A stretch of 64,000 nt of DNA, taken from NCBI GenBank assembly GCA_050953085.1, contig JBMNLX010000003.1, positions 1 through 64,000 on the forward strand, read 5' to 3'. The notes under the pieces are model-generated. The model searched no databases and was not told the origin of the DNA. It saw only the letters and a program-made list of their open reading frames with translations. This DNA is from UBA3946 sp002385755. GTDB taxonomy: Bacteria > Bacillota_I > Bacilli_A > ML615J-28 > CAG-698. Made by a program: the position numbers and the translations under genes. Every line of letters begins with the position of its first letter. Position 1 is the first letter of the stretch. Shown one piece after another: positions 1 through 8,908 of this stretch.

Positions 1-349
1 GCAGAATGCTTCATACATGAACAAAAATGCAATCAAGGTGATGGCAACATTTTATACAACCAACTAAAGGTATTATATGACATTTTTTGCAAATGTCAAT
101 AGTTTGTTTGCCTTCGTAAACGTATTAACTGCAAACTTGAAAAATTTCTGATAAAAAAAATCCAAAAGCCGAGAAGCGCATTAATACAACGGAGATATAT
201 AGGAAGTTCCAACTGCGGCAACGACATTATGCTAAAAGATTAGCTAGCGTATAAACAGACGCCTTTTTCATTGTGGCAAAGCAAAATTAAACCGCTTTTT
301 GCTATCAAGCGAAAAGCGGTTTTTATGTTAATTTATAAGATTATCAGTA
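1..349. other. AT-rich region without a recognisable gene
   Basis: I see no complete gene. On the plus strand a frame without a start codon runs from about 104 to a TAG near 240; it is basic and Lys/Arg-rich and I do not recognise it. It could be the decayed tail of another gene. A strong hairpin lies at the right edge (see the terminator). The composition is much more AT-rich than the core genes further right, which fits accessory DNA continuing off the left edge. Confidence 0.4.
288..325 (-). terminator. Rho-independent terminator, probably bidirectional
   Basis: Inverted repeat AAACCGCTTTT / AAAAGCGGTTTT with a short loop, flanked by T-runs in both directions. It lies just past the stop of the SHOCT-domain fragment on the minus strand. 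Confidence 0.75.
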
Positions 350-535
350 TTATAATCCAAGCAGCTTTTTGTGTTTCTGATTGCATTCTTCCTCGGAAAT
401 GAGGCCATCGTCAAGCATCTGCTTATACGTTTTGATTTCCTCCGCCACAAAATCAGCATTATCCGTCAACACAGCCTTGACGCCCGTTTGAGTCTTTCCT
501 GCAGTATTAGAAACTTGTCAAAAGTGTCTTCCACG
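350..535 (-). pseudogene. C-terminal fragment of a SHOCT-domain protein
   Basis: The last roughly 45 codons before the TAA at 350 read as a typical SHOCT (short C-terminal) domain: EEIKTYKQMLDDGLISEEE followed by a Lys-rich end. SHOCT domains sit at the end of larger, often membrane or stress-related proteins. An in-frame stop lies about 20 codons upstream, and a second frame carries a plausible continuation, so the body of the gene is missing or frameshifted. I cannot tell the function of the parent protein. It lies beside another broken gene (644..1525), so this whole left edge looks like decaying accessory DNA. Confidence 0.55.
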
Positions 536-643
536 GAGAAACTAAGAACTCCCAACTGATGGCATTAGGATTCACCTCCAGCAACATAAATAATTTTCAT
601 TTGGTCTCTCAAACTCTTTTCACGAATGGAACGGTTATCTTCA

Positions 644-1525
644 TTATCCTTGCAGTTCTTTTTTCAATCTATCTCTTATTAAAGCCTTGCGAGCTTCTAA
701 AAACTCAGGAAAGTTTGCAAATGCGAGATCAACACCTTCAGGGATTAGATGTTTCTGCCGATACGCAATCTTCGCTTCTTCTGTCGGCAAATTATCCTCA
801 AACCATTTTTTGAAATCCTTGTTGGTCTTCAACGTATTATCCAGTCCTTCAAGCAATTGAAGGTTGCCTATGTAATTGAAGTTTTCTAAGAAATCCATGA
901 TTCTGTTAGCAGGAATCCTTAACTTGCGGAGTTTACGTTCTGAGAACTCAGCCCTTGGGAAAATATGATCAATGCGAAATAGATTATGCAAATCTGCCCA
1001 TGGGTAAAGAACCGACATTACAGTCAGTATGTCACTCTGTCCATATTTAAGATACAGCAGATTATCGATGTCAGCGTCAGTGAACTCGTGCGTCCTGTTA
1101 GTACCTTTAAATCGTTCAACAATCTTATCAAACGGGAACATTGAACCGTCGCTTTTGGCAATTATCTCTCTAATTGGACGAAGGACACCATCAAGCTGGA
1201 AGCTGAATACGCGCTTCAACATTGCACTTATAAGCCATTTTTTAATTGTCCTTACGTTTTCAGCATTATGAGGCGATGCTGCAAAATTTGTTGACAGTCC
1301 TATGTGCTTAATATAATAAGCTATAGGTATAAATAGGTTATTGACTAACGGGATCATCCGATAATCCCACGCTTCGGTCATAAACATCAGCCCATGAATC
1401 AAAACCTTTATTATCAAGCATATTTTTTCCCTTCTGATAATCTTTTAATAACGAAGAAGCCAGGTTAAAGAGACCATTGTCCAAGTATTTTCTGGCGCCG
1501 ATAATCCCGTATTGTAGGTATTAAC
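644..1525 (-). pseudogene. Remnant of a DUF262/DUF1524 (GmrSD-like) HNH nuclease gene
   Basis: The frame from about 1417 down to 644 encodes about 257 residues resembling the C-terminal half of DUF262/DUF1524 proteins. These are GmrSD/type IV-like restriction enzymes that cut modified phage DNA. The HNH-like signature is visible as RIDHIFPRAEFSERKLRKL, after a helical stretch with KKWLISAMLKRVFS. Upstream, the neighbouring frame (from about 1525) carries a further 45 codons ending near GFDSWADV, so the two parts are separated by a frameshift near 1370-1380. The N-terminal DUF262 domain with its nucleotide-binding motif is absent. I conclude this is a 5'-truncated, frameshifted pseudogene; the family assignment rests on the HNH region and is fairly secure. 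Confidence 0.65.
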
Positions 1526-1550
1526 CCCGCAAACAAAAAAAGAACCCGTA

Positions 1551-2048
1551 TTAAAGAGTTCTCCCTTTAATGCCGACGACCGTCTTTCCTTCCTCGACGT
1601 CGTCAAGCACGACGGCGTTAGCGCCGATTTTCACGTTATCCCCGATGGTGATATTTCCGAGAATCCTGGCCCCGGCGCCGACCATGACGTTGTTTCCCAA
1701 CGTCGGATGGCGCTTGCAGCGTTCTTTTCCAGTCCCGCCCAAAGTGGCTCCCTGGTAAATCGTGCAATCATCGCCGATCACGGTAGTCTCGCCGATAACC
1801 ACGCCGCTGCCGTGATCGATGAAGAGACGTTTGCCGATTCTCGCCGCCGGGTGAATCTCGATGCCGTGTATCGTCCTCACCATAAACATAATAAATTCGC
1901 CCAGCAATTTCAGTTTCAGTTTGGTGTATAGAAAATTGGCGACGCGATACCAGAAAACAGCCTTGACGCCCGGGTAAAACAATATGATTTGCAGGTAGTG
2001 CCTGGCCGCCGGATCTCTTTCTTTAATCGATCGCAAATAAGAAAACAA
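1551..2048 (-). CDS. cysE: Serine O-acetyltransferase
   Basis: Makes O-acetylserine from serine and acetyl-CoA, the first step of cysteine synthesis. The 165-residue protein has an N-terminal helical part (about 1-55), then a left-handed beta-helix of hexapeptide repeats (about 60-150) with GIEIHPAARIGKRLFIDHG and the catalytic-loop sequence GATLGGTGKERCKRHPT. This is the short form of the family, without the long N-terminal extension of enteric CysE. I chose the TTG start at 2048 because an AAGGAGG lies 8 nt upstream and no ATG is available. It lies downstream of cysK on the same strand, separated by a terminator hairpin, so the two may be transcribed partly independently. Confidence 0.9.
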   Translation of the reverse strand: MFSYLRSIKERDPAARHYLQIILFYPGVKAVFWYRVANFLYTKLKLKLLGEFIMFMVRTIHGIEIHPAARIGKRLFIDHGSGVVIGETTVIGDDCTIYQGATLGGTGKERCKRHPTLGNNVMVGAGARILGNITIGDNVKIGANAVVLDDVEEGKTVVGIKGRTL

Positions 2049-2173
2049 CGAAGATTCCTCCTTCCAAGAGCGTTCTCATCTTCTCTACCCTGATATTTTT
2101 ATTATATGTCAAGATCGTTGTTAAATTTACGGTTATTATATCTTATTTTCCCGATTTTGTCTTGCGAAATGAT

Positions 2174-2201
2174 AAGAAAAACCGGCTTGGCCAAGCCGGT
2201 T
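2174..2201 (-). terminator. Terminator after cysK
   Basis: Perfect palindrome AACCGGCTTGGCCAAGCCGG-TT followed on the minus strand by a T-rich tract. It begins four bases after the cysK stop and separates cysK from cysE. Confidence 0.8.
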
Positions 2202-2204
2202 ATA

Positions 2205-3086
2205 TTACGAGTAAACGTCAGCGCTAAGATATTTAAAGCCGTTATCCGGGGCGATCGCGAGAATGATTTTTCCTTCCGGCTCTTCCCGGCGCAAATCGAG
2301 CGCCGCTTTGATTGCCGCCCCGGCGGAAATACCGAGAAACAGTCCCTTGCGGGAAAGCCGCCGCGCTTCTTCTTTGGCTTCCGCGGTGGAGACGGTAATG
2401 ACTTTATCCAAAGCCTTAACATCCAAAATCTCGGGAACGAACCCGGCGCCGATACCCTGAATGCCGTGCGCGCCTTTAACACCCGTCGAAATCACGGCCG
2501 ACTCCCGCGGCTCGACCCCGATTATTCGCAGACCGGGATAGTGTTTTTTCAACTCGTAAGCGAGACCGGTCACGGTCCCGCCGGTGCCGACGCCGGCAAC
2601 GACGTAATCCAAAGCCGGGAAATCGGCGATAATCTCCTTGGCCGTTGTCATCCGGTGAGACAAGACATTATCGGGATTGGCGAACTGACTGGGCATAATG
2701 TGACCGGGTTGGGCGGCCAGGCGCTCGGCTTCCGCGATCGCTCCCGCCATTCCGGCGCTTCCCGGAGTAAGGACGATTTCGGCTCCGTAAGCGGCCATGA
2801 CCTGCCTTCGTTCAACGCTCATCGTTTCCGGCATCACAAGAATGACGCGATAGCCTTTAATCGCGCCGATCGCGGCCAGGCTGATCCCGGTGTTTCCGCT
2901 TGTCGGCTCGACTATCGTTTCCCCGGGACGCAAAAGGCCCCTCTTCTCCAACCCCTCAATCATCGCGAGCGCCGGGCGGTCCTTAACCGAACCGGTCAAA
3001 TTGTAGGACTCAAGTTTTATATAAATGCCTTCAAAAGCTACAACCGGCGTCGAGCCGATTAAATCTAAAAGCGTCTTTTTAATCAT
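2205..3086 (-). CDS. cysK: Cysteine synthase (O-acetylserine sulfhydrylase)
   Basis: PLP enzyme that replaces the acetate of O-acetylserine with sulfide to give cysteine; the substrate comes from the neighbouring CysE. Visible motifs are the PLP-lysine segment NLTGSVKDRPA (about residues 29-39), the substrate loop PTSGNTGISLA, the phosphate-binding GVGTGGTVTG, and ISAGAA near the end. The length (about 293 aa) is normal. An upstream ATG exists at 3104, but the ATG at 3086 has AAAGGAG at ideal spacing, so I start there. No T-box or other cysteine-specific leader could be identified upstream. Confidence 0.95.
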   Translation of the reverse strand: MIKKTLLDLIGSTPVVAFEGIYIKLESYNLTGSVKDRPALAMIEGLEKRGLLRPGETIVEPTSGNTGISLAAIGAIKGYRVILVMPETMSVERRQVMAAYGAEIVLTPGSAGMAGAIAEAERLAAQPGHIMPSQFANPDNVLSHRMTTAKEIIADFPALDYVVAGVGTGGTVTGLAYELKKHYPGLRIIGVEPRESAVISTGVKGAHGIQGIGAGFVPEILDVKALDKVITVSTAEAKEEARRLSRKGLFLGISAGAAIKAALDLRREEPEGKIILAIAPDNGFKYLSADVYS

Positions 3087-3174
3087 AACAAACTCCTTTT
3101 GCATTTAAATATTCATTCCGCTTGCTAAGCGTTAAATCTTATGTTGCATCGCGCGCGATAATAACCGCCAGATT

Positions 3175-3241
3175 ATAAAAAAGACAGTCACCGGGCAAAA
3201 GCTATAAGGAACGTGATAACGGCAACTGTCTACCGGGTGAC
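3175..3241 (-). terminator. Terminator/attenuator-like hairpin between the creatininase-family gene and cysK
   Basis: On the minus strand AGACAGTTGCC pairs with GGTGACTGTCT (two G-U pairs) and is followed by TTTTTT, a good terminator for the upstream hydrolase gene. An overlapping alternative pairs GTCACC (3236-3241) with GGTGAC (3186-3191). The two structures exclude each other, as in attenuators. Confidence 0.6.
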
Positions 3242-3279
3242 ATAATCATTCGGAAAAAGCAAATTCTTATGATAAATCC

Positions 3280-4065
3280 TTAAAGATTCCGGCTTTTACG
3301 GTGAAATTCCTCGCTCAACAAAGGCAGCGTCTCGTCCTTTTTCACCGCGGCGATATACCGCGCGAGCATCTCGACTTCCTTTTCGACTAAGATCTCGCCT
3401 TTCTCCTTCGTCGCCGGCGCGGCGGAGCCGACGTAATGATCGGGGTAGTTAGCGTACCACGAGAGAGCGGAGAAGTTATTCGGCAAATGCCCGAGTTTTT
3501 TCTCCGGGTATCTAGTCTCTTTCGGGATTGCCTCCATCTTCACGAGTTCTTCGTGATTATAAAGGGATATGCTCGTCTCGCACTCGCAGGCATGACCGTG
3601 AATATCGGTGTCGCAGACCTTCCGGTATAGTTCCGTCCGTTCCGGGGAAGCCGGTTGATACCAGTAAACGACATAAGGTTTTTCTTCCCATAATTGCGAT
3701 TGAACCAAGAAACGCAAAAGCCCGTTATTCCCGCCATGAGCGTTCAGGATAATTATTTTCTTAAACCCGTTCCGGCCAATCTCGTCAAGCACTTCCCCGA
3801 TAAGCCGGAATAGAAGTTCCGGGCTGATCGCGACCGTCCCGGGAAAACAGCGGGCTTCGTAAATCTGCCCGAAATAAAACGGCGGAAAGACGACGGCCTT
3901 TTCTTTCTCGGCGGCGAGCGTCGCCAACCGATGGCCGTTAAGATAATCGGTCCCGAGCGGGAGATGATCGCCATGGCGTTCGAGAACGCCGAAAGCGATA
4001 ATACAGACGCCCGTTTCCGCCGCCGCCTTCTTAAACTCCGGCGCCGTCAACTTTTCCCAATTCAT
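3280..4065 (-). CDS. Creatininase-family amidohydrolase
   Basis: 261 residues matching the creatininase fold. Family members are metal-dependent hydrolases of cyclic amides (creatinine, formamidopyrimidine or cofactor-related substrates). The metal-site pattern is clear: GVLERHGDHLPLGTDYL (Glu29, His31, Asp40), NAHGGNNG in mid-protein, and HGHACECETS near residue 155, which supplies His/Glu ligands. The true substrate cannot be read from sequence. The gene starts inside the last codons of the MFS transporter gene (4-bp overlap), so the two are translationally coupled. This suggests a transporter/hydrolase pair acting on the same small molecule, which is inference. Confidence 0.8.
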   Translation of the reverse strand: MNWEKLTAPEFKKAAAETGVCIIAFGVLERHGDHLPLGTDYLNGHRLATLAAEKEKAVVFPPFYFGQIYEARCFPGTVAISPELLFRLIGEVLDEIGRNGFKKIIILNAHGGNNGLLRFLVQSQLWEEKPYVVYWYQPASPERTELYRKVCDTDIHGHACECETSISLYNHEELVKMEAIPKETRYPEKKLGHLPNNFSALSWYANYPDHYVGSAAPATKEKGEILVEKEVEMLARYIAAVKKDETLPLLSEEFHRKSRNL

Positions 4066-5393
4066 ACCGTCACCTCGTCGATTAAATTATCATTTTTAGT
4101 ATTATCCACAATGCCCAAAGTCTCGATATTCTTGTTCGCGCTGATAAATATCGAGGTAAATAAGATGCCGGCCGCGCAAATAATGAAGAGCGGTCCGAGG
4201 CCTAATTTCTCGATAACGGCGCCGCCGATAAATGAAGCGAACGGGGTCAGCCCGAGCGAGCCGATCGTAAGCAAACTTTGGACCTTCGCCAATTTATCCC
4301 TTTCGACGGACTTTTGAATCGCGACGCCGGCGGGAATATTAACGTTCGGAGTCACAATGCCGATTAAAAACGCGACCACGGTAAAGGTGATAAGAAACAA
4401 GTCAAGTTTATCGTTTATAACGATTAAAGCGTAATAACTTATCGGGATTAGCGCCAAGACAAGCGCCAGGATAAATAGCCATCGTCTCACCCGAACGCCG
4501 TATTCGCCTTTATCGCTTTTAATCCCGAGAACAATCGATATTATCAAAGTCCCCAAGGATACCGAGCACGTGAATATCGCTTTCCACATCTCCGGCTTCA
4601 CGAACTCGGAAAAAAGGTAATCGCCCTTAATATAATAAGTTACAAAATAAGGCGTGCCGTTTGAAAATATGGGCGAAAAGAAGAAATTAATAAACAAGAC
4701 CCCCAAAATCATAACCAACAACGCTTTTTGTCCGCGCAGATAACGCAGTCCCTCCCCGTAATCGCTAATCATCGTTTTTATCGTTACGGCGCTTTCGCTT
4801 TTTTGATAATTATATCGGATAAACATTTCCGAAAACCCCGACAGAACATAAAGAACGCCGACAATGATAAACAGAAGCCAAATGCTGATAAAAGAATATA
4901 GTATGCTCGCAAGCAGGACGCCGATAATATTCTGAACGCTGTTTAACACCCCGTAATATGATTGCGCTTGTTGTAACTGGTCGTCCGTGACGATAAAGCG
5001 GATAAGCGAAGCCGCGGCCGGGTTAAACACGGCCGACAAGATATTCAGAAACACCGCCGTCACGAATAATACGACAAGCTGGACCGAAACATTGTTAATA
5101 ACGAACATAATATAACCGCTCGCGATAATCAAACCCCCGCGCATATAATCGGTAAGATAAACGATGCGGGCTTTGTTCAGGCGGTCGGCCAAAAAGCCCC
5201 CGATCGGGGTCCCCAATAAGAACACGATCCCGCTCGACGCAAGATATATACCATGAATAAAGGAACTGTCCGAAATTTTCAAAACATATAGACCCACGGC
5301 AAAGGTATAAAAAATCTGCCCGATATTGGAGCAAAGCGCTCCGACAAACAACAATGTGAAATTTTTATTAGCTAGTACGTTTTTTGTTTTCAT
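4062..5393 (-). CDS. MFS transporter
   Basis: 443-residue integral membrane protein of the major facilitator superfamily with about 12 predicted membrane segments. The cytoplasmic loop between helices 2 and 3 contains the MFS motif A-like GGFLADRLNKARIVYLTD. It resembles the macrolide-efflux/MFS-1 exporter group, but the substrate is unknown. The start has GGAG seven bases upstream. It overlaps the creatininase-family gene by four bases and lies 14 bp after the radical SAM gene on the same strand, so all three could be one transcript from the promoter at 6393-6421. Confidence 0.85.
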   Translation of the reverse strand: MKTKNVLANKNFTLLFVGALCSNIGQIFYTFAVGLYVLKISDSSFIHGIYLASSGIVFLLGTPIGGFLADRLNKARIVYLTDYMRGGLIIASGYIMFVINNVSVQLVVLFVTAVFLNILSAVFNPAAASLIRFIVTDDQLQQAQSYYGVLNSVQNIIGVLLASILYSFISIWLLFIIVGVLYVLSGFSEMFIRYNYQKSESAVTIKTMISDYGEGLRYLRGQKALLVMILGVLFINFFFSPIFSNGTPYFVTYYIKGDYLFSEFVKPEMWKAIFTCSVSLGTLIISIVLGIKSDKGEYGVRVRRWLFILALVLALIPISYYALIVINDKLDLFLITFTVVAFLIGIVTPNVNIPAGVAIQKSVERDKLAKVQSLLTIGSLGLTPFASFIGGAVIEKLGLGPLFIICAAGILFTSIFISANKNIETLGIVDNTKNDNLIDEVTV

Positions 5394-5406
5394 TTCTTCT
5401 CCGTTA

Positions 5407-6330
5407 TTATTTCTTCCGATAAATCACTATATTTTGATAATGGATTTTTTCCACTTCCGGATCGCCGTCAAGTCGCGCGAAAATGTCTGACGCGTTATCA
5501 TTTCCGCGGTTTTCCAGGAACCGTTCTATTTCCCCCGCGCGCATCGCGTGGCGCCCGATCACGCTAATAATCGCTTGGTAATCGTCTTCAATCCCGCTTT
5601 GAAAATCTTGATCGCTAAATGCCTGAATCGAAACGCCGCCCAGGATTTCCCCGGCTTTTTCAAGCCGTTCCGCCGCGGACGGCTTGACCCACGTTTCCGC
5701 CGGCGGTCTAAGCGGCACGTTGATATAAAGCCGATCATACCTGATTTCGCGCAGGCATTCCCGCAATTTATAAAGCGACTCATCGTCATCGTTTATGCCG
5801 GAAACGAGCATAATCTCGAGCCAGAGTTCACCCTTATACTCCCGGGAAAAATCGATAATGCCGGAAAACACCCTTGAAAAATCAAGATTTCGGGACGAGC
5901 GGTTGATTTTCCGGAAACTTTCCTCGTCATAAGCGTCAAGCGAAGGCGACACGATATCGGCTGCCGACAAATCCTTCCTGACCGCGGGGTCAAAAAGCAA
6001 GCTCCCGTTGGTAATGACGCAGACGGGTTTTCCCGTAATCTCCTTGGCTCCTTTTATCAATTGTCCCAATCCCGCGTAAAGGGTCGGCTCGCCGTCGCCG
6101 ACAATCGAAACGATATCGTACTCGACGGAAACGGAAACGTCCTTTAATTCCGATAAAATTTCCTCGACGGGGAAAAACATCTCCCGCTCCGTTGTTATTC
6201 TTTTTGTCCGTCCCAATTGGCAGTAAACACAGGAGAAACTGCAAGTTTTCGCCGGGATTGGGGCAATCCCAAGGGATCGGCCCAACCGGCGCGAGGGAAT
6301 CGGTCCATAGACAAATTTATGCTCTTTCAT
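5407..6330 (-). CDS. Radical SAM protein
   Basis: Binds a 4Fe-4S cluster and S-adenosylmethionine through CSFSCVYCQLG (CxxxCxxC, about residues 30-40). The opening FVYGPIPSRRLGRSLGIAPI and the GDGEPT motif are typical of the COG0731-type radical SAM group, whose characterised relatives include wybutosine-pathway enzymes. In most bacteria of this group the substrate is unknown. A longer frame starts at 6402, but the ATG at 6330 has GGAG seven bases upstream, and the extra 24 residues are a hydrophobic stretch that does not belong to the family. About 307 aa; the C-terminal 60 residues look like a small added winged-helix-type domain. Confidence 0.85.
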   Translation of the reverse strand: MKEHKFVYGPIPSRRLGRSLGIAPIPAKTCSFSCVYCQLGRTKRITTEREMFFPVEEILSELKDVSVSVEYDIVSIVGDGEPTLYAGLGQLIKGAKEITGKPVCVITNGSLLFDPAVRKDLSAADIVSPSLDAYDEESFRKINRSSRNLDFSRVFSGIIDFSREYKGELWLEIMLVSGINDDDESLYKLRECLREIRYDRLYINVPLRPPAETWVKPSAAERLEKAGEILGGVSIQAFSDQDFQSGIEDDYQAIISVIGRHAMRAGEIERFLENRGNDNASDIFARLDGDPEVEKIHYQNIVIYRKK

Positions 6331-6392
6331 TTTCTTGCTCCAATAAGCCGATAAAACGCCAAAAATAGCGGCGTTGGCAATATTAATAACTA

Positions 6393-6421
6393 ATTGTATC
6401 ACAAGAGATAGGCAATTGCAA
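6393..6421 (-). promoter_or_regulatory. SigA-type promoter for the radical SAM gene
   Basis: TTGCAA, 17-bp spacer, TACAAT with an extended-minus-10 TG (TGATACAAT), about 60 bp upstream of the chosen start at 6330. Confidence 0.65.
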
Positions 6422-6491
6422 GCGCGCGATTGCGATGGATAGTGTCTTTTTCTTAACTCACAAAAAAATGGATTTGAAGCGAGAACATAGT

Positions 6492-6640
6492 TTATGCTTC
6501 TAAAGAAACTTCTTCATTGTTTAATTTTAATTGCAGAAAAATTAAACCTATAAATGCTGCTATAATACAACTTATCGCGCTAACATAAAATACTGGACTC
6601 GCGAATTTTTCCCATATCATGCCGATAAGTATAGGATTTT
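6492..6640 (-). pseudogene. C-terminal remnant of an MFS-type transporter
   Basis: Reading back from the TAA at 6492, about 48 codons encode a last membrane segment and polar tail: NPILIGMIWEKFASP, then a hydrophobic stretch, then LKLNNEEVSLEA. This is the usual ending of a 12-helix MFS or drug-efflux protein. Upstream of about 6640 the frame is lost and no start is present. Nothing else of the gene was found, so it is a deletion remnant. The rest of 6422-6727 holds no gene. Confidence 0.55.
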
Positions 6641-6727
6641 GATGATCACCTCAATAAACGGATTTTTGACTATGTCGTATTTAGTATAACATACCTTCTA
6701 CTTTTTGGTAAGAGTAGATGTATCTAT

Positions 6728-6771
6728 TAAAAAAAGTCCACAAACCGCTCAATACAATCAGTATGTGGACT
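6728..6771 (-). terminator. Terminator of the alpha/beta hydrolase gene
   Basis: AGTCCACA / TGTGGACT stem followed by a run of T on the minus strand, 27 bp past the stop of the gene at 6798. Confidence 0.8.
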
Positions 6772-6797
6772 CGTTTATCCTAAGCACAACCGGGGTT

Positions 6798-8840
6798 TTA
6801 CAGCAAGGCTGAACCGCCGGTGATGATCCAGCAAGCAAGAACGGCCACGGTCATGGCGCCGACATAGACGTTGCCAGTTTTGCGATAAGCGAAAGTGCAA
6901 ATGACACTGAAGACCAAGACTTGCGGGGCGAAGACGATCATCAGCGACATGAACGGGCCGCCAAAGGTGGAACTGAATAAGAGGTCAATTCCCGGGCCGG
7001 CGCCGAGAAAGAAAGGTATATATTCAATTAATATTAAAAGGATGATGCCGCCAACCATCAACAAGGCGTTTTTCCACCAGCAACTCATGAAACCTTTGAA
7101 ACCGGGAACACTGGCGCCGTTGTTTTGCATTTGCGCATAGATTTTGGAGTTGTTAAGGATAAAGAAGATAACGAAGATTGGCAAATATACGATGAACTGG
7201 AAGAGCCTTTCTAAATTGAAGGTTTTGAAGAACGGCCAGATAAACCGAAAATCCAACATGAATGTTTTTTCGATAATGAATAATTGCAGATACATGAAAA
7301 GCATCAGACATAATACGACAAGGGCGCTTTTGCCGAGCAGGCGCCAATCAAACTTCTCTTTCTTTTCCTTCCCGGCTAAACCGATATCGAAGAAATTTAT
7401 TTCTCTATCATGCTTTTTGGCCTTTTTCCAAGGGATAACGGTGGTAACGATCATGATTATAATCAGCAACAAATACCACGACAAGAAGCCATTGCCGATG
7501 GTCATGCGAAAAACTGTCTTTTCCGGCAGCGGTAATAGCCCATGACCGAGTTGGGTCATGAACGGATAGGTCAATCCGGCAATCAAGATTGTGATAACTG
7601 CGCCCTTCCACCATTTCCAGCCGGTCTTGACGTTGCCGGACCGTTCAACCAAGTTTTCGGGTTGAGCCACCGTATTAAAGAACGGTATTTTCAACAGTAA
7701 CGATAGCAAAGCCATGATGCTGGTAAGGCCGGCAAGGGTGGCGAGAAGGACCAGGCATTCCTTTATCAAAAAGACCTGATTGTTATTCCGTAAAGTTGTG
7801 TCAATGCCGATCGCCTGGTCAAGCCAATCGATGGTGGTGGCGATGGCTTTTTTATTATGGGTCAACAGGCGATGGTTGGTCTTGACCAGTTCCCGCCGGC
7901 GAGCCGTTCCCAGCGAAAAATCGCCATAAGTGGTATTCCATTTCCCGGTTCCGGGACTAACTCCCAGGAATTCGCTTGACAGTTCGTTTTGGATTATTTC
8001 ATCATTAACGGTTTTTTTGCTATAGTCGCGGAACATGGCGAACTCATCCCATTTGGCGGTCAGGAGGAGGACGTTATTGAAGTGAATCGAGGATGAATCA
8101 TAAACGTCTTCCGTGAATAATTCGCCAGCTTGCAGGATGATTGCCTTGGGCGCGATAGCGGTACCCGAATACGCCGCTCCCACGCTCCAGGAAGCCCAAG
8201 TCCCCATCGAGTGACCTGAAACAGCCATTTTCTCGTCGTCAACGTAGGACAGGGTGGACAAAAAGGCGTAAGCGGCGACTCCCCCCATTGATGAATCCAA
8301 TATCTTGTTTCCTTCGTCGTCTGTGGAGTACTTGTCGATGAAGAAAGACATATTGGAAAAATTCATCATGACCTTATAGCGGGTCGGGCCGCCAATCTCC
8401 GCGTAAGTTTTATCAGCGACCGAATCCATTCCGTAATTGACCGTAACCTTATGGTTGACATAGCCGCGGTTGATCATGCTGATAGTTGTCCGGCCATGGC
8501 CAAACGCATCGATGGCCATCACGACGAGATCTCTTCTTGCCAGTTCCAGAGCGTAGGCGGCGGATGTTTCGTGGTCATTCTGATAGCCATGTAACAGGAG
8601 AACCGCCCCTTTTTTATTCGTATCGCTCGCCGATTTGGGGACATATAGTTTGTAGGCGATTTTCCCTTGTCGGGTTTTCCCGTCCATGGACTGATAGGTT
8701 GTATCGATTAAGCCAGATGAAACGTCGATTTTACCAAAACCGGTTTGAATACCATGGGCAAACCCCATCGAGATTGAGACGATGGCGATGCAAATGATCA
8801 AGCAAAGCCATGGTTTAAGGTTTTTCTTAAAGAACTTCAT
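6798..8840 (-). CDS. Alpha/beta hydrolase with a C-terminal multi-pass membrane domain
   Basis: 680 residues in three parts. There is an N-terminal membrane anchor or signal segment (about 10-30), an extracytoplasmic alpha/beta-hydrolase domain (about 45-350), and a C-terminal region with about seven membrane segments (360-680). The hydrolase has the oxyanion-side LLLHGYQND motif and a nucleophile elbow GHSMGTW (Ser about 210). A late His lies in KTNHRLLTHN. Family knowledge points to an esterase or peptidase-like hydrolase; the substrate is unknown. The fusion of a hydrolase with a large membrane domain is less common than free hydrolases. The start is preceded by AGGAAAAA, and a good promoter lies at 8879-8908. 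Monocistronic. Confidence 0.75.
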   Translation of the reverse strand: MKFFKKNLKPWLCLIICIAIVSISMGFAHGIQTGFGKIDVSSGLIDTTYQSMDGKTRQGKIAYKLYVPKSASDTNKKGAVLLLHGYQNDHETSAAYALELARRDLVVMAIDAFGHGRTTISMINRGYVNHKVTVNYGMDSVADKTYAEIGGPTRYKVMMNFSNMSFFIDKYSTDDEGNKILDSSMGGVAAYAFLSTLSYVDDEKMAVSGHSMGTWASWSVGAAYSGTAIAPKAIILQAGELFTEDVYDSSSIHFNNVLLLTAKWDEFAMFRDYSKKTVNDEIIQNELSSEFLGVSPGTGKWNTTYGDFSLGTARRRELVKTNHRLLTHNKKAIATTIDWLDQAIGIDTTLRNNNQVFLIKECLVLLATLAGLTSIMALLSLLLKIPFFNTVAQPENLVERSGNVKTGWKWWKGAVITILIAGLTYPFMTQLGHGLLPLPEKTVFRMTIGNGFLSWYLLLIIIMIVTTVIPWKKAKKHDREINFFDIGLAGKEKKEKFDWRLLGKSALVVLCLMLFMYLQLFIIEKTFMLDFRFIWPFFKTFNLERLFQFIVYLPIFVIFFILNNSKIYAQMQNNGASVPGFKGFMSCWWKNALLMVGGIILLILIEYIPFFLGAGPGIDLLFSSTFGGPFMSLMIVFAPQVLVFSVICTFAYRKTGNVYVGAMTVAVLACWIITGGSALL

Positions 8841-8878
8841 GTCGGTTTTTCCTCTTTTTCTTTTCTATTCTTTCCTTT

Positions 8879-8908
8879 ATTCTACCATTAATTGTTATTT
8901 AGTGTCAA
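8879..8908 (-). promoter_or_regulatory. SigA-type promoter for the alpha/beta hydrolase gene
   Basis: TTGACA, 18-bp spacer, TAGAAT with TG two bases before the minus-10, about 40 bp upstream of the ATG. Confidence 0.7.

Noticed and set aside
104..240. Plus-strand reading frame at the left edge
   Set aside because: It has no start codon, no recognisable domain and low-complexity basic composition; kept only as a note.
2106..3062. Long open frame on the plus strand opposite cysK
   Set aside because: It is the antisense shadow of a clear cysK gene in GC-rich third-position sequence, with no domain of its own.
3087..3279. Cysteine T-box or other riboswitch before cysK
   Set aside because: The T-box consensus (GGTGG-ACCGCG-like) and specifier loop were not found; only hairpins remain.
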